Origin: Rhodocyclaceae bacterium
GTDB lineage: Bacteria; Pseudomonadota; Gammaproteobacteria; Burkholderiales; Rhodocyclaceae
Length of the DNA stretch: 14,580 nt
Assembly (NCBI GenBank): GCA_013821865.1
Contig: PNJM01000036.1
Coordinates: forward strand, 1-14,580
Direction: 5' to 3'
Of the stretch, positions 1 to 6,651 are shown in pieces. The translations under genes were made by a program, and so were the position numbers. The notes below the pieces were generated by a model. That model did not search any database, was not told where the DNA came from, and saw only the letters and a list, made by a program, of their open reading frames with translations. Within the stretch, counting starts at the first letter, position 1. The number at the start of each line of letters is the position of its first letter.

Positions 1-342
1 ATGTCGAACGCCGGCCTGCCGGCGACGAGCGGATTCGTCGGCGAATTCATGGTGGTGCTGGGCGCCGTCCAGTACAACTTCTGGGTGGGTTTCGCTGCGG
101 CGACCACGCTGATCGTCGGCGCCGCCTATACGCTGTGGATGTACAAGCGGGTGGTGTTCGGCGCGGTGGCGAACGACCACGTGGCCGAGCTGACCGACAT
201 CGACGCGCGCGAGTTCCTCATCCTCGCTGCGCTGGCGCTGTGCGTGCTGGGCATGGGCCTGTACCCCTTCCCGTTCACCGAAGTGATGCACGCCTCGGTC
301 GACAACCTGCTGAAGCACGTCGCCGTGAGCAAGGTGCTCTGA
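1..342 (+). CDS. nuoM: NADH-quinone oxidoreductase subunit M, C-terminal part (5' truncated by window edge)
   Basis: This is the last 113 residues of NuoM, an antiporter-like proton-pumping subunit in the membrane arm of respiratory complex I. The fragment opens inside a transmembrane helix reading NAGLPATSGFVGEFMVVLGA. Its glutamate (residue 15 of the fragment) is in the position of the conserved glutamate of NuoM helix 12, where NuoL and NuoN carry lysine. Two further hydrophobic segments follow (about residues 28-50 and 70-90). Full-length NuoM is close to 490-500 residues, so roughly three quarters lies upstream of the window; the ATG at base 1 is an internal methionine codon, not a start. 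The stop is TGA at 340-342 and nuoN follows after 22 bases, the usual nuo order. Assignment rests on the motif, the size of the remnant and the neighbour. Confidence 0.93.
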   Translation: MSNAGLPATSGFVGEFMVVLGAVQYNFWVGFAAATTLIVGAAYTLWMYKRVVFGAVANDHVAELTDIDAREFLILAALALCVLGMGLYPFPFTEVMHASVDNLLKHVAVSKVL

Positions 343-364
343 GCCTTACCGGACCTGACCGAAC

Positions 365-1852
365 ATGATCAACTTCGTGATGCCGGATCTCTACCCTGCC
401 TCGGCGGAGATCTTCATTCTCATCATGGCCTGCGTCGTGCTGCTGGTCGATCTTTTCGCCGGTGCCGGCCAGCGCTGGGCGGCCTACCTGCTGACCCAGC
501 TGACCCTGGCCGGCTGCTTCGCCATCACTTTCTTCACCCTCGATGGCCAGGTCGTGCTGACCTTCGGCAGCATGTTCATCGACGACCTGTTCGCCGATCT
601 GCTGAAACTGGCGCTGTACATCGCCGTGACGGTGGTGCTGATCTACGGCCGCACCTACCTCGCCGTGCGCAATCTGGATCGCGGCGAGTACTACCTGCTA
701 GTGTTGTTCGCTACGCTCGGCATGATGGTGATGATCTCCGCCAACAGCTTCCTCAGCCTCTACCTCGGTCTGGAACTGCTGGCGCTCTCGCTCTATGCCC
801 TGGTGGCGATCGACCGCGACTCGGCCCGCGCGACCGAGGCGGCGATGAAGTACTTCGTGCTTGGCGCGATGGCCTCGGGCATGCTGCTCTACGGCATGTC
901 GATGATCTACGGCGCGACGGGAACGCTGGACATCTTCGAGGTCGGGCAGCGCCTGGCCACGGGCGGCGGCAAGACCGTGCTGGTCTTCGGCCTGGTGTTC
1001 CTGGTGGCCGGCCTGGCGTTCAAGCTGGGCGTGGTGCCGTTCCACATGTGGATACCCGACGTCTATCACGGCGCGCCGACGGCGGTGACGCTGTTCATCG
1101 GCTCGGCGACCAAGCTGGCCGCTTTCGCCATGGCCATGCGCCTGCTGGTGATGGGACTGTTCGACCTGTCCGAGCACTGGCAGTCCATGCTCATGATCCT
1201 CGCCGCGTTGTCCATCGCGCTGGGCAACCTGGCTGCCATCGCCCAGACCAACCTCAAGCGCATGCTGGCCTATTCGGCCATCTCGCACATGGGCTTCATG
1301 CTGCTCGGCCTGCTCTCGGGGGTGGTCGGCGGCGACCCGCGCTACACGCTGAACGCCTACAGTTCGGCCATGTTCTATGTCGTGTCGTACGTGCTGATGA
1401 GCCTGGGCGCCTTCGGCATGATCCTGCTGCTGTCGCGCGCGGGCTTCGAGGCCGAGCGCCTGGAGGACTTCAAGGGCCTCAACAAGCGCAGCCCGTGGTT
1501 CGCCGCAGTCATGATGATCCTGATGTTCTCCATGGCCGGCATGCCGTTCTTCATCGGCTTCTTCGCCAAGTTCGCCGTGCTGCAGGCGGTGGTCGCTGCC
1601 GGCTATCTCTGGCTTGCCGTTTTCGCCGTGATGTTCTCGCTGGTCGGCGCCTTCTACTATCTGCGCGTGGTGAAGTTGATGTACTTCGACGCGCCGACCG
1701 ACGACTCGCCGATCGAGGCGCCGACCGACATGCGCTTCCTGCTTTCTGGCAACGGCCTTGCCGTGGCCCTGATCGGCGCCATGCCCGAAAAAGTCATGGA
1801 ATACTGCATCTACGCGTCCTACCCGTTCTACGCGTACCTGGCGGCAAGGTGA
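365..1852 (+). CDS. nuoN: NADH-quinone oxidoreductase subunit N
   Basis: NuoN is an antiporter-like subunit of the complex I membrane arm and couples quinone reduction to proton translocation. The 495 residues match the family length and are almost wholly hydrophobic, consistent with about 14 transmembrane helices. The charged residues expected inside the membrane are visible: Glu137 in [15 protein letters not shown], Lys220 in [13 protein letters not shown], Lys250 in [12 protein letters not shown] and Lys402 in [11 protein letters not shown]. The helix 7-8 signature [18 protein letters not shown] (residues 225-242) is intact. The ATG at 365 is chosen because it gives the usual N-terminus and sits 22 bases after nuoM; the ribosome binding site is weak, so translational coupling is likely. 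It appears to be the last gene of the nuo operon, since a hairpin starts directly after its stop codon and the next gene is on the other strand. Confidence 0.97.
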   Translation: MINFVMPDLYPASAEIFILIMACVVLLVDLFAGAGQRWAAYLLTQLTLAGCFAITFFTLDGQVVLTFGSMFIDDLFADLLKLALYIAVTVVLIYGRTYLAVRNLDRGEYYLLVLFATLGMMVMISANSFLSLYLGLELLALSLYALVAIDRDSARATEAAMKYFVLGAMASGMLLYGMSMIYGATGTLDIFEVGQRLATGGGKTVLVFGLVFLVAGLAFKLGVVPFHMWIPDVYHGAPTAVTLFIGSATKLAAFAMAMRLLVMGLFDLSEHWQSMLMILAALSIALGNLAAIAQTNLKRMLAYSAISHMGFMLLGLLSGVVGGDPRYTLNAYSSAMFYVVSYVLMSLGAFGMILLLSRAGFEAERLEDFKGLNKRSPWFAAVMMILMFSMAGMPFFIGFFAKFAVLQAVVAAGYLWLAVFAVMFSLVGAFYYLRVVKLMYFDAPTDDSPIEAPTDMRFLLSGNGLAVALIGAMPEKVMEYCIYASYPFYAYLAAR

Positions 1853-1876
1853 GGGCAGGGGCGAACGCCCTTGCCC
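1853..1876 (+). terminator. Hairpin at the end of the nuo operon
   Basis: The hairpin begins immediately after the nuoN stop. The left arm GGGCAGGGGCG (1853-1863) pairs with CGCCCTTGCCC (1866-1876), giving 11 positions with one mismatch and a tight AA turn. It is followed by AATTTCCC rather than a long T-run, so it may be an imperfect intrinsic terminator or a 3'-end RNA-stabilising structure. The position at the end of a long operon, facing an oppositely oriented gene, supports a termination role. Confidence 0.55.
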
Positions 1877-1907
1877 AATTTCCCTTCTTCGCTTATCCCT
1901 GACCCAG

Positions 1908-1926
1908 GACCCGCCTTCAGCGGGTC
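1908..1926. other. Small inverted repeat between convergent genes
   Basis: GACCCGC (1908-1914) pairs perfectly with GCGGGTC (1920-1926) around the loop CTTCA. It lies between the nuoN hairpin and the end of the minus-strand gene. No T-run follows on either strand, so a role in termination is possible but unproven. Confidence 0.35.
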
Positions 1927-1943
1927 TCCGGCGCGATCGCCTT

Positions 1944-1962
1944 AGCAGCCTGTCAGGCTGCT
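1944..1962 (-). other. Palindrome across the stop codon of the ABM-like gene
   Basis: The 19-base palindrome AGCAGCCTGTCAGGCTGCT has nine-base arms around a single central T and contains the TGA stop (complement of 1953-1955) of the minus-strand gene. It could form a 7-8 bp hairpin at the 3' end of that mRNA. There is no U-tract behind it, so it looks more like a 3'-end stabiliser or a factor-assisted termination structure than a classical intrinsic terminator. Confidence 0.4.
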
Positions 1963-2408
1963 CTCGCGTATTGCTCCTTGGTTGCTCGCGCCTGTGCCGC
2001 TTCTTCGGCGCTGTAGGCCTTGCCGGACCACAGCATGCGGTAGGCAATCTCCTCGTTGCCGTTCACGCACAGTTCCAGTACCTGCCTGAACAGGGGCTGG
2101 AAGGTCTCGCTGCGGTGCGAGGCTTCATGCTCCTCGAAAGAACGCCAGAAGGTCACGATCAGTGCCTCCCGGTCCTTCAGAGGGCTTTCGACGGCCTGTC
2201 CGGCGGTGCTGCCCTCGTTGGAAATCGCGCCTGAATTGAGCGCCACGAAGCCGCCGACGAAACCGGTTTCCGAGTGGTAGGTCTTGACGTTTTCGCAAAG
2301 CAGGGCGACCCGTTCCTCGAGATCGTCGACGCTATACTCGGGTTTCAACAGGACGCGGTTGACCGTCACCACGCCATCGGCGGGAAAATCAGGAATGAAT
2401 CCGGACAT
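1953..2408 (-). CDS. ABM-like (dimeric alpha-beta barrel) protein of unknown function
   Basis: The product is 151 residues, predicted soluble and cytoplasmic, with no signal peptide or membrane segment. A beta-strand (VVTVNRVLLKP) is followed by a helix, a glycine-rich turn (TGFVGGFVALNSG), a central insert, then LIVTFWRSFEEHEASHRS and a final helix. The strand followed by an 'FWxSFEEHEASHRS' stretch is the pattern of antibiotic-biosynthesis-monooxygenase-like proteins, which pair up as dimeric ferredoxin-like barrels. I see no residues that would fix a substrate, so enzyme activity is not claimed. The start at 2408 is preferred over the in-frame ATG at 2435 because GGAG lies six bases before it (ACGGAGATCATC-ATG), while the upstream ATG has no ribosome binding site. 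It stands alone between nuoN and the NUDIX gene and is transcribed against both. Confidence 0.72.
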   Translation of the reverse strand: MSGFIPDFPADGVVTVNRVLLKPEYSVDDLEERVALLCENVKTYHSETGFVGGFVALNSGAISNEGSTAGQAVESPLKDREALIVTFWRSFEEHEASHRSETFQPLFRQVLELCVNGNEEIAYRMLWSGKAYSAEEAAQARATKEQYARAA

Positions 2409-2444
2409 GATGATCTCCGTTGGTTGATTAGTCATTGCTTATAA

Positions 2445-2474
2445 TTGACAAAATCAGTCGGAAATAAGTTCAAT
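2445..2474 (+). promoter_or_regulatory. Candidate sigma-70 promoter for the NUDIX gene
   Basis: A consensus -35 TTGACA lies at 2445-2450, followed after 18 bases by TTCAAT (2469-2474), which matches four of six -10 positions. Transcription would start about 15 bases before the ATG at 2497. The 88-base gap between the two divergent genes is strikingly AT-rich against its surroundings. The same gap must hold the promoter of the minus-strand gene; TATAAG on that strand (complement of 2438-2443) is a possible -10, but I could not find a good -35 for it. Confidence 0.4.
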
Positions 2475-2496
2475 TCTCGATCAAATACGAAACACG

Positions 2497-3066
2497 ATGA
2501 AAGACAGGCACTTGCATGAAACCGAACTGTCCAGCGAGGATGTTTTCTCGGGCAGGCTGCTCAAAGTGAAACGAGACCGGGTGCGTCTGCCGGATGGCCG
2601 GGAAACGATCCGCGAGTACGTCACCCATCCCGGCGCGGTGGTGATGATTGCAGAGCGTGATGATGGCAGGCTGATCTTCGAGCGCCAGTTCCGCTATCCG
2701 CTCGCCCGGGTGTTCCTGGAACTTCCCGCCGGCAAAATCGATCCAGGCGAGGACATCCTGCTTACGGCGCAGCGGGAACTGCAGGAAGAAACCGGCTATG
2801 TGGCGCGCGACTGGCATTATCTCGGCGTGATTCATCCCTGCATTGGCTATTCCGACGAGCGCATCGAAATCTTTTTTGCGCGCGGGCTGTCTCATGTTGG
2901 CCATGCGCTCGATGACGGAGAATTCCTCGAGGTGGTCGAACTTACGCTGGAAGAGGCGATCGAGGCCGTGCGCGACGGCCGCCTCACCGACGGCAAGAGC
3001 GTGGCCGCTCTGCTCTGGGCCGAGCGGGTGCTGGATGGCCGCTGGCCTTTGCCGCCAGTTGCCTGA
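2497..3066 (+). CDS. nudF: NUDIX hydrolase, ADP-ribose pyrophosphatase type
   Basis: It probably hydrolyses ADP-ribose (and perhaps other nucleoside diphosphate sugars) to AMP and ribose 5-phosphate in the cytoplasm, removing a reactive metabolite. The 189 residues match ADP-ribose pyrophosphatases in length. The NUDIX box GX5EX7REUXEEXGU is complete at residues 79-101: Gly79, Glu85, Arg93-Glu94, Glu97-Glu98 and Gly100, the glutamates binding the catalytic metal ions. Upstream, FERQFRYPLARVFLELPAGK (61-80) is the typical substrate-binding lead-in of the ADP-ribose subgroup, and GYSDERIEIFFARGL follows the box. Start ATG 2497 gives the usual N-terminus but has no clear ribosome binding site. 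A NUDIX gene close behind nuoN is a common betaproteobacterial arrangement as I recall it, here interrupted by the ABM-like gene. The subfamily symbol is inferred from motif context, so other diphosphate-sugar substrates are possible. Confidence 0.88.
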   Translation: MKDRHLHETELSSEDVFSGRLLKVKRDRVRLPDGRETIREYVTHPGAVVMIAERDDGRLIFERQFRYPLARVFLELPAGKIDPGEDILLTAQRELQEETGYVARDWHYLGVIHPCIGYSDERIEIFFARGLSHVGHALDDGEFLEVVELTLEEAIEAVRDGRLTDGKSVAALLWAERVLDGRWPLPPVA

Positions 3067-3080
3067 AGAGCGGCCTGATC

Positions 3081-3113
3081 AGTATTTCAGCGAATACTTA
3101 CGCGGTGTAGAAT
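3081..3113 (+). promoter_or_regulatory. Inverted repeat and -10-like element upstream of the NarX-like kinase gene
   Basis: AGTATT (3081-3086) and AATACT (3093-3098) form a perfect inverted repeat with a six-base spacer. Ten bases downstream, TAGAAT (3108-3113) matches five of six positions of a sigma-70 -10 box, while the -35 position, inside the repeat, is poor (TTTCAG, 3085-3090). A weak -35 covered by a palindrome is what an activator-dependent promoter would look like. Outward-facing heptamers ATCAGTA (3078-3084) and TACTTAC (3096-3102) each match six of seven positions of the NarL heptamer TACYYMT, but not in the standard 7-2-7 arrangement. The repeat could instead be a short hairpin at the end of the NUDIX mRNA. 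Confidence 0.4.
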
Positions 3114-3177
3114 TTCCTCTTCGGATCTGCCACCGGGCCCATCCCGGCAAGCAGGCGCCAATCGGTGGAGAAGTCGA

Positions 3178-4383
3178 ATGACCCAGGGCGGTTCCCTGCC
3201 GCAGAAGGCTGGAAAGGATCAGGGTGACGAGGCGGGCGACAAGGTCCTGGCCTTGCACATCCTGTCCGAGGTCACGGCCAGCCTGGCCAGCGAGCACGAT
3301 CTCGAAGGCCTGCTTTCCCGCTTCCTGCGCACCATGATCCGCCTTTCCGGCGCCTCGGCCGGCGCCGTGCGCGTGGTCACCACCGACGGCCAGCACCTTC
3401 GGCTGCTGGCATCGGTCGGCCTGCCGCCCGAAGTGGTCGAGAAAGAGCAGATGGTGGATATCAACTGCGGCGCGTGCGGCTCGGCCATACGCAGCGACGA
3501 GATCAGGCACGAGCGGGACATGATGCCCTGCGCCGAGCGCACCAGGCTGCCTTATTTCGGCCAGTGCCGCTCGATGGTCGTCGTGCCGCTCGAACACAGC
3601 GGACGCGTGCTGGGCGCCTACAACCTGTACATGACGGAGGAGCGCCGGATCCCGGAAGAGATCTCCCTGCTTTTCTGCTCCATCAGCGAGCAGCTCGGCA
3701 TGGCGCTGGAGAATGCGCGGCTGATGCGCGAGAACCTGCGCATGACATTCATGAACGAACGGCAGATGATGGCCAACGAGGTGCACGACTCGCTGGCCCA
3801 GACCATGGCCTACATGAAGATGCGCGTCGAACTGCTGCGCGAGGCGCTGCTGCAGTACGAGAGCGGAAAGGCCCTCAAGTACAGCGGCGACATTCAGCAG
3901 GCGCTGGACGAGGCCTACTCGTCGCTGCGCGAGCTGCTGACACAGTTCCGCAGCCGCATGGATCCCCTCGGCCTGGTGCATGCCCTCAAGGAGATTGTTG
4001 CCCATTTCTACGACCGCAACGGCATCACTCTCGAATTCGAGAACCGCATTCCCGACCTCAACCTTGCGGTGGACCAGGAGGTACAGGTATTCCACATCGT
4101 GCAGGAGGCGCTGGCCAACGTGGTGCGCCATTCCGGCGCCAAGCATGCCCGCCTCAGCCTGGACCTGATCGACGGCGATTACGCCTTCACCGTCGAGGAT
4201 GACGGCCGCGGCGTGTTCGTCGTCGGTGCGCAGCCCGACCTGCGCCACCACTTCGGCATCAGCATCATGAGCGAGCGCGCGCAGCGGCTGGGCGGCACCA
4301 TCGAAATCGCCAATCGCACGCAGGGTGGGGCGCGCCTGCGCCTGCTTGTCCCGACAACCAGGGCCAAGGCGGAGCCCGCGTAG
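3178..4383 (+). CDS. NarX-like sensor histidine kinase, cytoplasmic, GAF + HisKA_3 + HATPase
   Basis: The 401-residue kinase should autophosphorylate on histidine and pass the phosphate to the NarL-like regulator encoded next. A GAF domain spans about residues 25-180. A dimerisation/phosphoacceptor domain of the NarX/DegS (HisKA_3) class follows, with His203 in NEVHDSLAQ. The HATPase domain has its N box at 309-317 (QEALANVVR, Asn314) and glycine boxes DDGRG (341-345) and FGISIMSERA. Unlike E. coli NarX there is no transmembrane segment or periplasmic nitrate sensor; the N-terminus is charged and soluble. The GAF domain carries four cysteines, Cys97, Cys100, Cys118 and Cys130, spaced C-x2-C-x17-C-x11-C, a possible metal or Fe-S site. 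The ATG has GGAG seven bases before it. NarX-type is inferred from the kinase core and from its partner; the signal sensed is unknown. Confidence 0.9.
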   Translation: MTQGGSLPQKAGKDQGDEAGDKVLALHILSEVTASLASEHDLEGLLSRFLRTMIRLSGASAGAVRVVTTDGQHLRLLASVGLPPEVVEKEQMVDINCGACGSAIRSDEIRHERDMMPCAERTRLPYFGQCRSMVVVPLEHSGRVLGAYNLYMTEERRIPEEISLLFCSISEQLGMALENARLMRENLRMTFMNERQMMANEVHDSLAQTMAYMKMRVELLREALLQYESGKALKYSGDIQQALDEAYSSLRELLTQFRSRMDPLGLVHALKEIVAHFYDRNGITLEFENRIPDLNLAVDQEVQVFHIVQEALANVVRHSGAKHARLSLDLIDGDYAFTVEDDGRGVFVVGAQPDLRHHFGISIMSERAQRLGGTIEIANRTQGGARLRLLVPTTRAKAEPA

Positions 4384-5042
4384 TGGAAACACTCATCAAG
4401 GTCATGCTGGTCGACGACCACACCCTGTTCCGCAAGGGTCTGGCGGAGCTGCTGGAAGGACGCGGCGGCATCCAGGTGGTCGGCGCGACGGGACATCCTG
4501 AAGAAGCGTCGCGCCTGCTCAAGGAACAGCAGCCGGACGTGCTGGTGATGGATCTGAACATGCCGCCGCACGGCGGACTGAGCCTGTTGCGCAGCCTGCA
4601 AGAGCAAGGCTGGAGCGGGCCGACGCTGGTTCTCACCGTGAGCGATGCCGAGGACGATCTCGCCAACGCCATGCGCTCCGGCGCGCGCGGCTACCTGCTC
4701 AAGGACATGGAGCCGGACGACCTGGTAGACGCCATCCAGCGCGCCGTGCGCGGCGAAACCGTGGTGGCGCCGGCGATGACCCTGAAGCTGGTGAACCTGC
4801 TGCAGACGGGGCCGAAGAGCGCGGTGCGCGAGAACCTGCTCGGCCAGCTCACCGGGCGCGAGCGGGAAATCCTCGATCACCTGGCGCAGGGGCTGTCGAA
4901 CAAGGCCATCGCAAGAGCGCTGGACATCTCGCACGACACTGTCAAGCTGCACGTGCGCCACATCCTTTCCAAGCTGAACCTTACCTCAAGGGTCGAGGCA
5001 GCCGTGTTCGCCGTCGAGCAGAAGATGGGGTCGCAGCGGTAG
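4383..5042 (+). CDS. NarL/FixJ-family response regulator
   Basis: This is a 219-residue two-domain DNA-binding regulator. The receiver domain (about 1-125) has the acidic pair Asp11-Asp12, phosphoacceptor Asp57 in LVMDLNMPP, Thr85 and Lys107 in YLLKD. The LuxR-type helix-turn-helix domain (about 153-212) reads LTGREREILDHLAQG, then the recognition region DTVKLHVRHILSKLNLTSRV, then EAAVFA, very close to NarL (VKVHVKHML...SRVEAAVW). The start is a GTG whose G is the last base of the kinase TAG stop, a one-base overlap that implies translational coupling and equal production. It is the cognate partner of the kinase upstream. Its targets are not known; in E. coli NarL controls anaerobic respiration genes. 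The symbol is left blank because the paired kinase lacks the nitrate-sensing module that defines true NarX/NarL. Confidence 0.92.
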   Translation: METLIKVMLVDDHTLFRKGLAELLEGRGGIQVVGATGHPEEASRLLKEQQPDVLVMDLNMPPHGGLSLLRSLQEQGWSGPTLVLTVSDAEDDLANAMRSGARGYLLKDMEPDDLVDAIQRAVRGETVVAPAMTLKLVNLLQTGPKSAVRENLLGQLTGREREILDHLAQGLSNKAIARALDISHDTVKLHVRHILSKLNLTSRVEAAVFAVEQKMGSQR

Positions 5043-5087
5043 GGGCTCTCGAATGTCTGGGCATTGGGGACCCAAAGAGGGGGGGAA

Positions 5088-5711
5088 GTGAACGATAACT
5101 GGTACGACCGGCACATCTTGCCGTATTTGCTTGATATTGCCTGCGGCGTCAAACCCGTGCGCCGTCAGCGGGAGAAAGTCGTCCCGTTGGCCGAGGGTCG
5201 CGTGCTGGAGGTCGGCATTGGCACCGGCCTGAACATGCGGCATTACGACCGGGCCAAGGTCACGAAAATCATCGGCCTGGATCCGGCGCTGCAAATGCAC
5301 CGCCTCGCGCTCAAACGTATCGCACGAGCGGGGCTCGATGTGGAACTCGTCGGCCTCTCGGCCGAAAAGATTCCTTTCGACGACGCGAGCTTCAATTCCG
5401 TACTCGTCACTTATACGCTGTGCACCATCCCCGATCCCGTCGCTGCATTAAGGGAAATGCGTCGTGTCCTCATGCCGGGCGGAAGGCTCATCTTCTGCGA
5501 ACACGGTCGCGCACCAGACGAAGGCGTCGGCCGCTGGCAGGACAGGCTGACGCCCCACTGGAAGAAAATTGCCGGTGGCTGTCACCTCAACCGCGATGTT
5601 CCAGCCCTTTTGATCGAAGCCGGATTCGAATGCAAGCTTATGCAGTCCATGTATCTTCCTGGCCCGCGGCCGCTTACGTATAACTATTGGGGTGAAGCTT
5701 TTCCGGCATGA
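5088..5711 (+). CDS. Class I SAM-dependent methyltransferase (Methyltransf_11 type)
   Basis: The 207-residue cytoplasmic protein is a small Rossmann-fold methyltransferase that transfers the methyl group of S-adenosylmethionine to an unknown acceptor. SAM-binding motif I is VLEVGIGTGLN (39-49), the acidic residue after strand 2 is Asp65 in IIGLDPA, motif II is EKIPFDDASFNSV (93-105) and motif III is VLMPGGRLIFCEHG (127-140). The N-terminal stretch ILPYLLDIACGVKPVRRQREKV is characteristic of a group of UbiE/METTL7-like proteins whose substrates are not established. The GTG at 5088 is preferred over an in-frame TTG at 5064 because it sits just behind a strong purine-rich ribosome binding site (AGAGG, 5076-5080). 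It lies 45 bases after the response regulator with no terminator between, so co-transcription is possible. The three C-terminal cysteines (137, 165, 182) are noted without further claim. Confidence 0.82.
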   Translation: MNDNWYDRHILPYLLDIACGVKPVRRQREKVVPLAEGRVLEVGIGTGLNMRHYDRAKVTKIIGLDPALQMHRLALKRIARAGLDVELVGLSAEKIPFDDASFNSVLVTYTLCTIPDPVAALREMRRVLMPGGRLIFCEHGRAPDEGVGRWQDRLTPHWKKIAGGCHLNRDVPALLIEAGFECKLMQSMYLPGPRPLTYNYWGEAFPA

Positions 5712-5728
5712 AATTTACTGGGCCGTGT

Positions 5729-5750
5729 CCGTCAGCCATCCGGCGGACGG
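5729..5750. other. Hairpin between convergent genes
   Basis: CCGTC (5729-5733) pairs with GACGG (5746-5750), and inside it GCC (5735-5737) pairs with GGC (5742-5744) around ATCC, one mismatch apart. It lies between the methyltransferase and the minus-strand hydrolase, in a 138-base gap that otherwise shows nothing beyond a GAGCCGG direct repeat near 5817-5835. No T-run follows, so it is only a possible bidirectional 3'-end structure. Confidence 0.35.
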
Positions 5751-5849
5751 CGAACTCCGGAAGTCATGCCCAGCAAGGCGCTCCAGCCGACCGTCCCGCC
5801 TTCGCTTCGCTACGGCGAGCCGGCGGCTGAGCCGGTGCGCTGGGCGTCG

Positions 5850-6644
5850 TCAGCGCTGGATGAACTCCCGCAGTGCGTCCAGAACGGCATCCGGATACTC
5901 GGCCATCAGTGCGTGGCCGCTGCCTTCGATCGTTACGATGCTTGAGTCCTTGAGGGAACCGGCGAACTTTTGTGCGCCGCGCGGCGAGGTCATCTGGTCG
6001 CGGCTGCCGAGGAGGAGGAGGGCAGGGCATTGCACCTGCGCCGCCGCTTCGGGGCCGCGGGCGTAGGCGTTGCAGGCGTTGAGGTCGTTGAACAGCACGC
6101 CGGGCGCCGCGCGCTCCATCAGGCGGATGCCGGCGCCGGCCAGCCACAGGCCGGGCACCGTTCCGCCGCCGATGGCGCCGCGCGCGCCGTGCGACCAGAC
6201 GTTGATCATCGCCTCGGCCTTCGCTTCGTCGTTCTTCGCCGCGTCGAGGAGGGCTTCCGAGACCGGCATCGGCACCGCGGTGCCGATGAGCGCGATCCTC
6301 GCCACGCGCTCGGGCCGGCGCGAGGCCGCCTCCAGGGAGATGAGCGAGCCCATGCTGTGACCCACCAGCGCGGCGTCATCCACGCCGGCGGCATCGAGCA
6401 GCTGCATCAGCCAGTCGGCCATCCGTTCGACCGTGGGCAGCAGCGGCCCCTCCGAGCGGCCATGGCCGGGCAGGTCGACGGCAAGGACGGAGAAACCGTG
6501 GTGGGCGAAGTAGCGGCTCTGCAATCCCCAGACGCTGTGGTCGCACTGGGCGCCGTGGATGAATACCACCGTGGGCAATTCCGGGTTGAACGGGCGGCCG
6601 CCGGTGTAGGCGTAGGTTTTCTTCTGGTCGACGGTCAGTTCCAT
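5850..6644 (-). CDS. Alpha/beta-fold hydrolase
   Basis: This 264-residue cytoplasmic hydrolase shows the standard catalytic layout: an oxyanion strand VVFIHGAQCDHSVW (26-39), a DLPGHGRS loop (57-64), nucleophile Ser97 in LVGHSMGSL, acid Asp216 in LLLGSRDQMTSP and His244 in GSGHALMAEYP, near the C-terminus as expected. The substrate cannot be read from sequence; esters, lactones or C-C bonds are all possible in this family. The start is the ATG at 6644, with GAGG eight bases upstream. The metY stop lies only seven bases before this start and DUF465 is upstream of that, so the three genes are probably one transcript. It is not homoserine acetyltransferase MetX, which is about 100 residues longer and has a different elbow. 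Confidence 0.85.
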   Translation of the reverse strand: MELTVDQKKTYAYTGGRPFNPELPTVVFIHGAQCDHSVWGLQSRYFAHHGFSVLAVDLPGHGRSEGPLLPTVERMADWLMQLLDAAGVDDAALVGHSMGSLISLEAASRRPERVARIALIGTAVPMPVSEALLDAAKNDEAKAEAMINVWSHGARGAIGGGTVPGLWLAGAGIRLMERAAPGVLFNDLNACNAYARGPEAAAQVQCPALLLLGSRDQMTSPRGAQKFAGSLKDSSIVTIEGSGHALMAEYPDAVLDALREFIQR

Positions 6645-6651
6645 GCGCGCC

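Noticed and set aside
698..2047. 449-codon minus-strand frame across nuoN
   Set aside because: Shadow of the nuoN reading frame, rich in His, Gln and Arg, with no motif.
3079..4392. 437-codon minus-strand frame across the kinase gene
   Set aside because: Shadow frame opposite a kinase with all catalytic boxes present; translation shows only compositional bias.
5850..6644. Hydrolase as homoserine O-acetyltransferase MetX, given its place next to metY
   Set aside because: It is about 100 residues too short and has the ordinary GHSMG elbow rather than the MetX signature.
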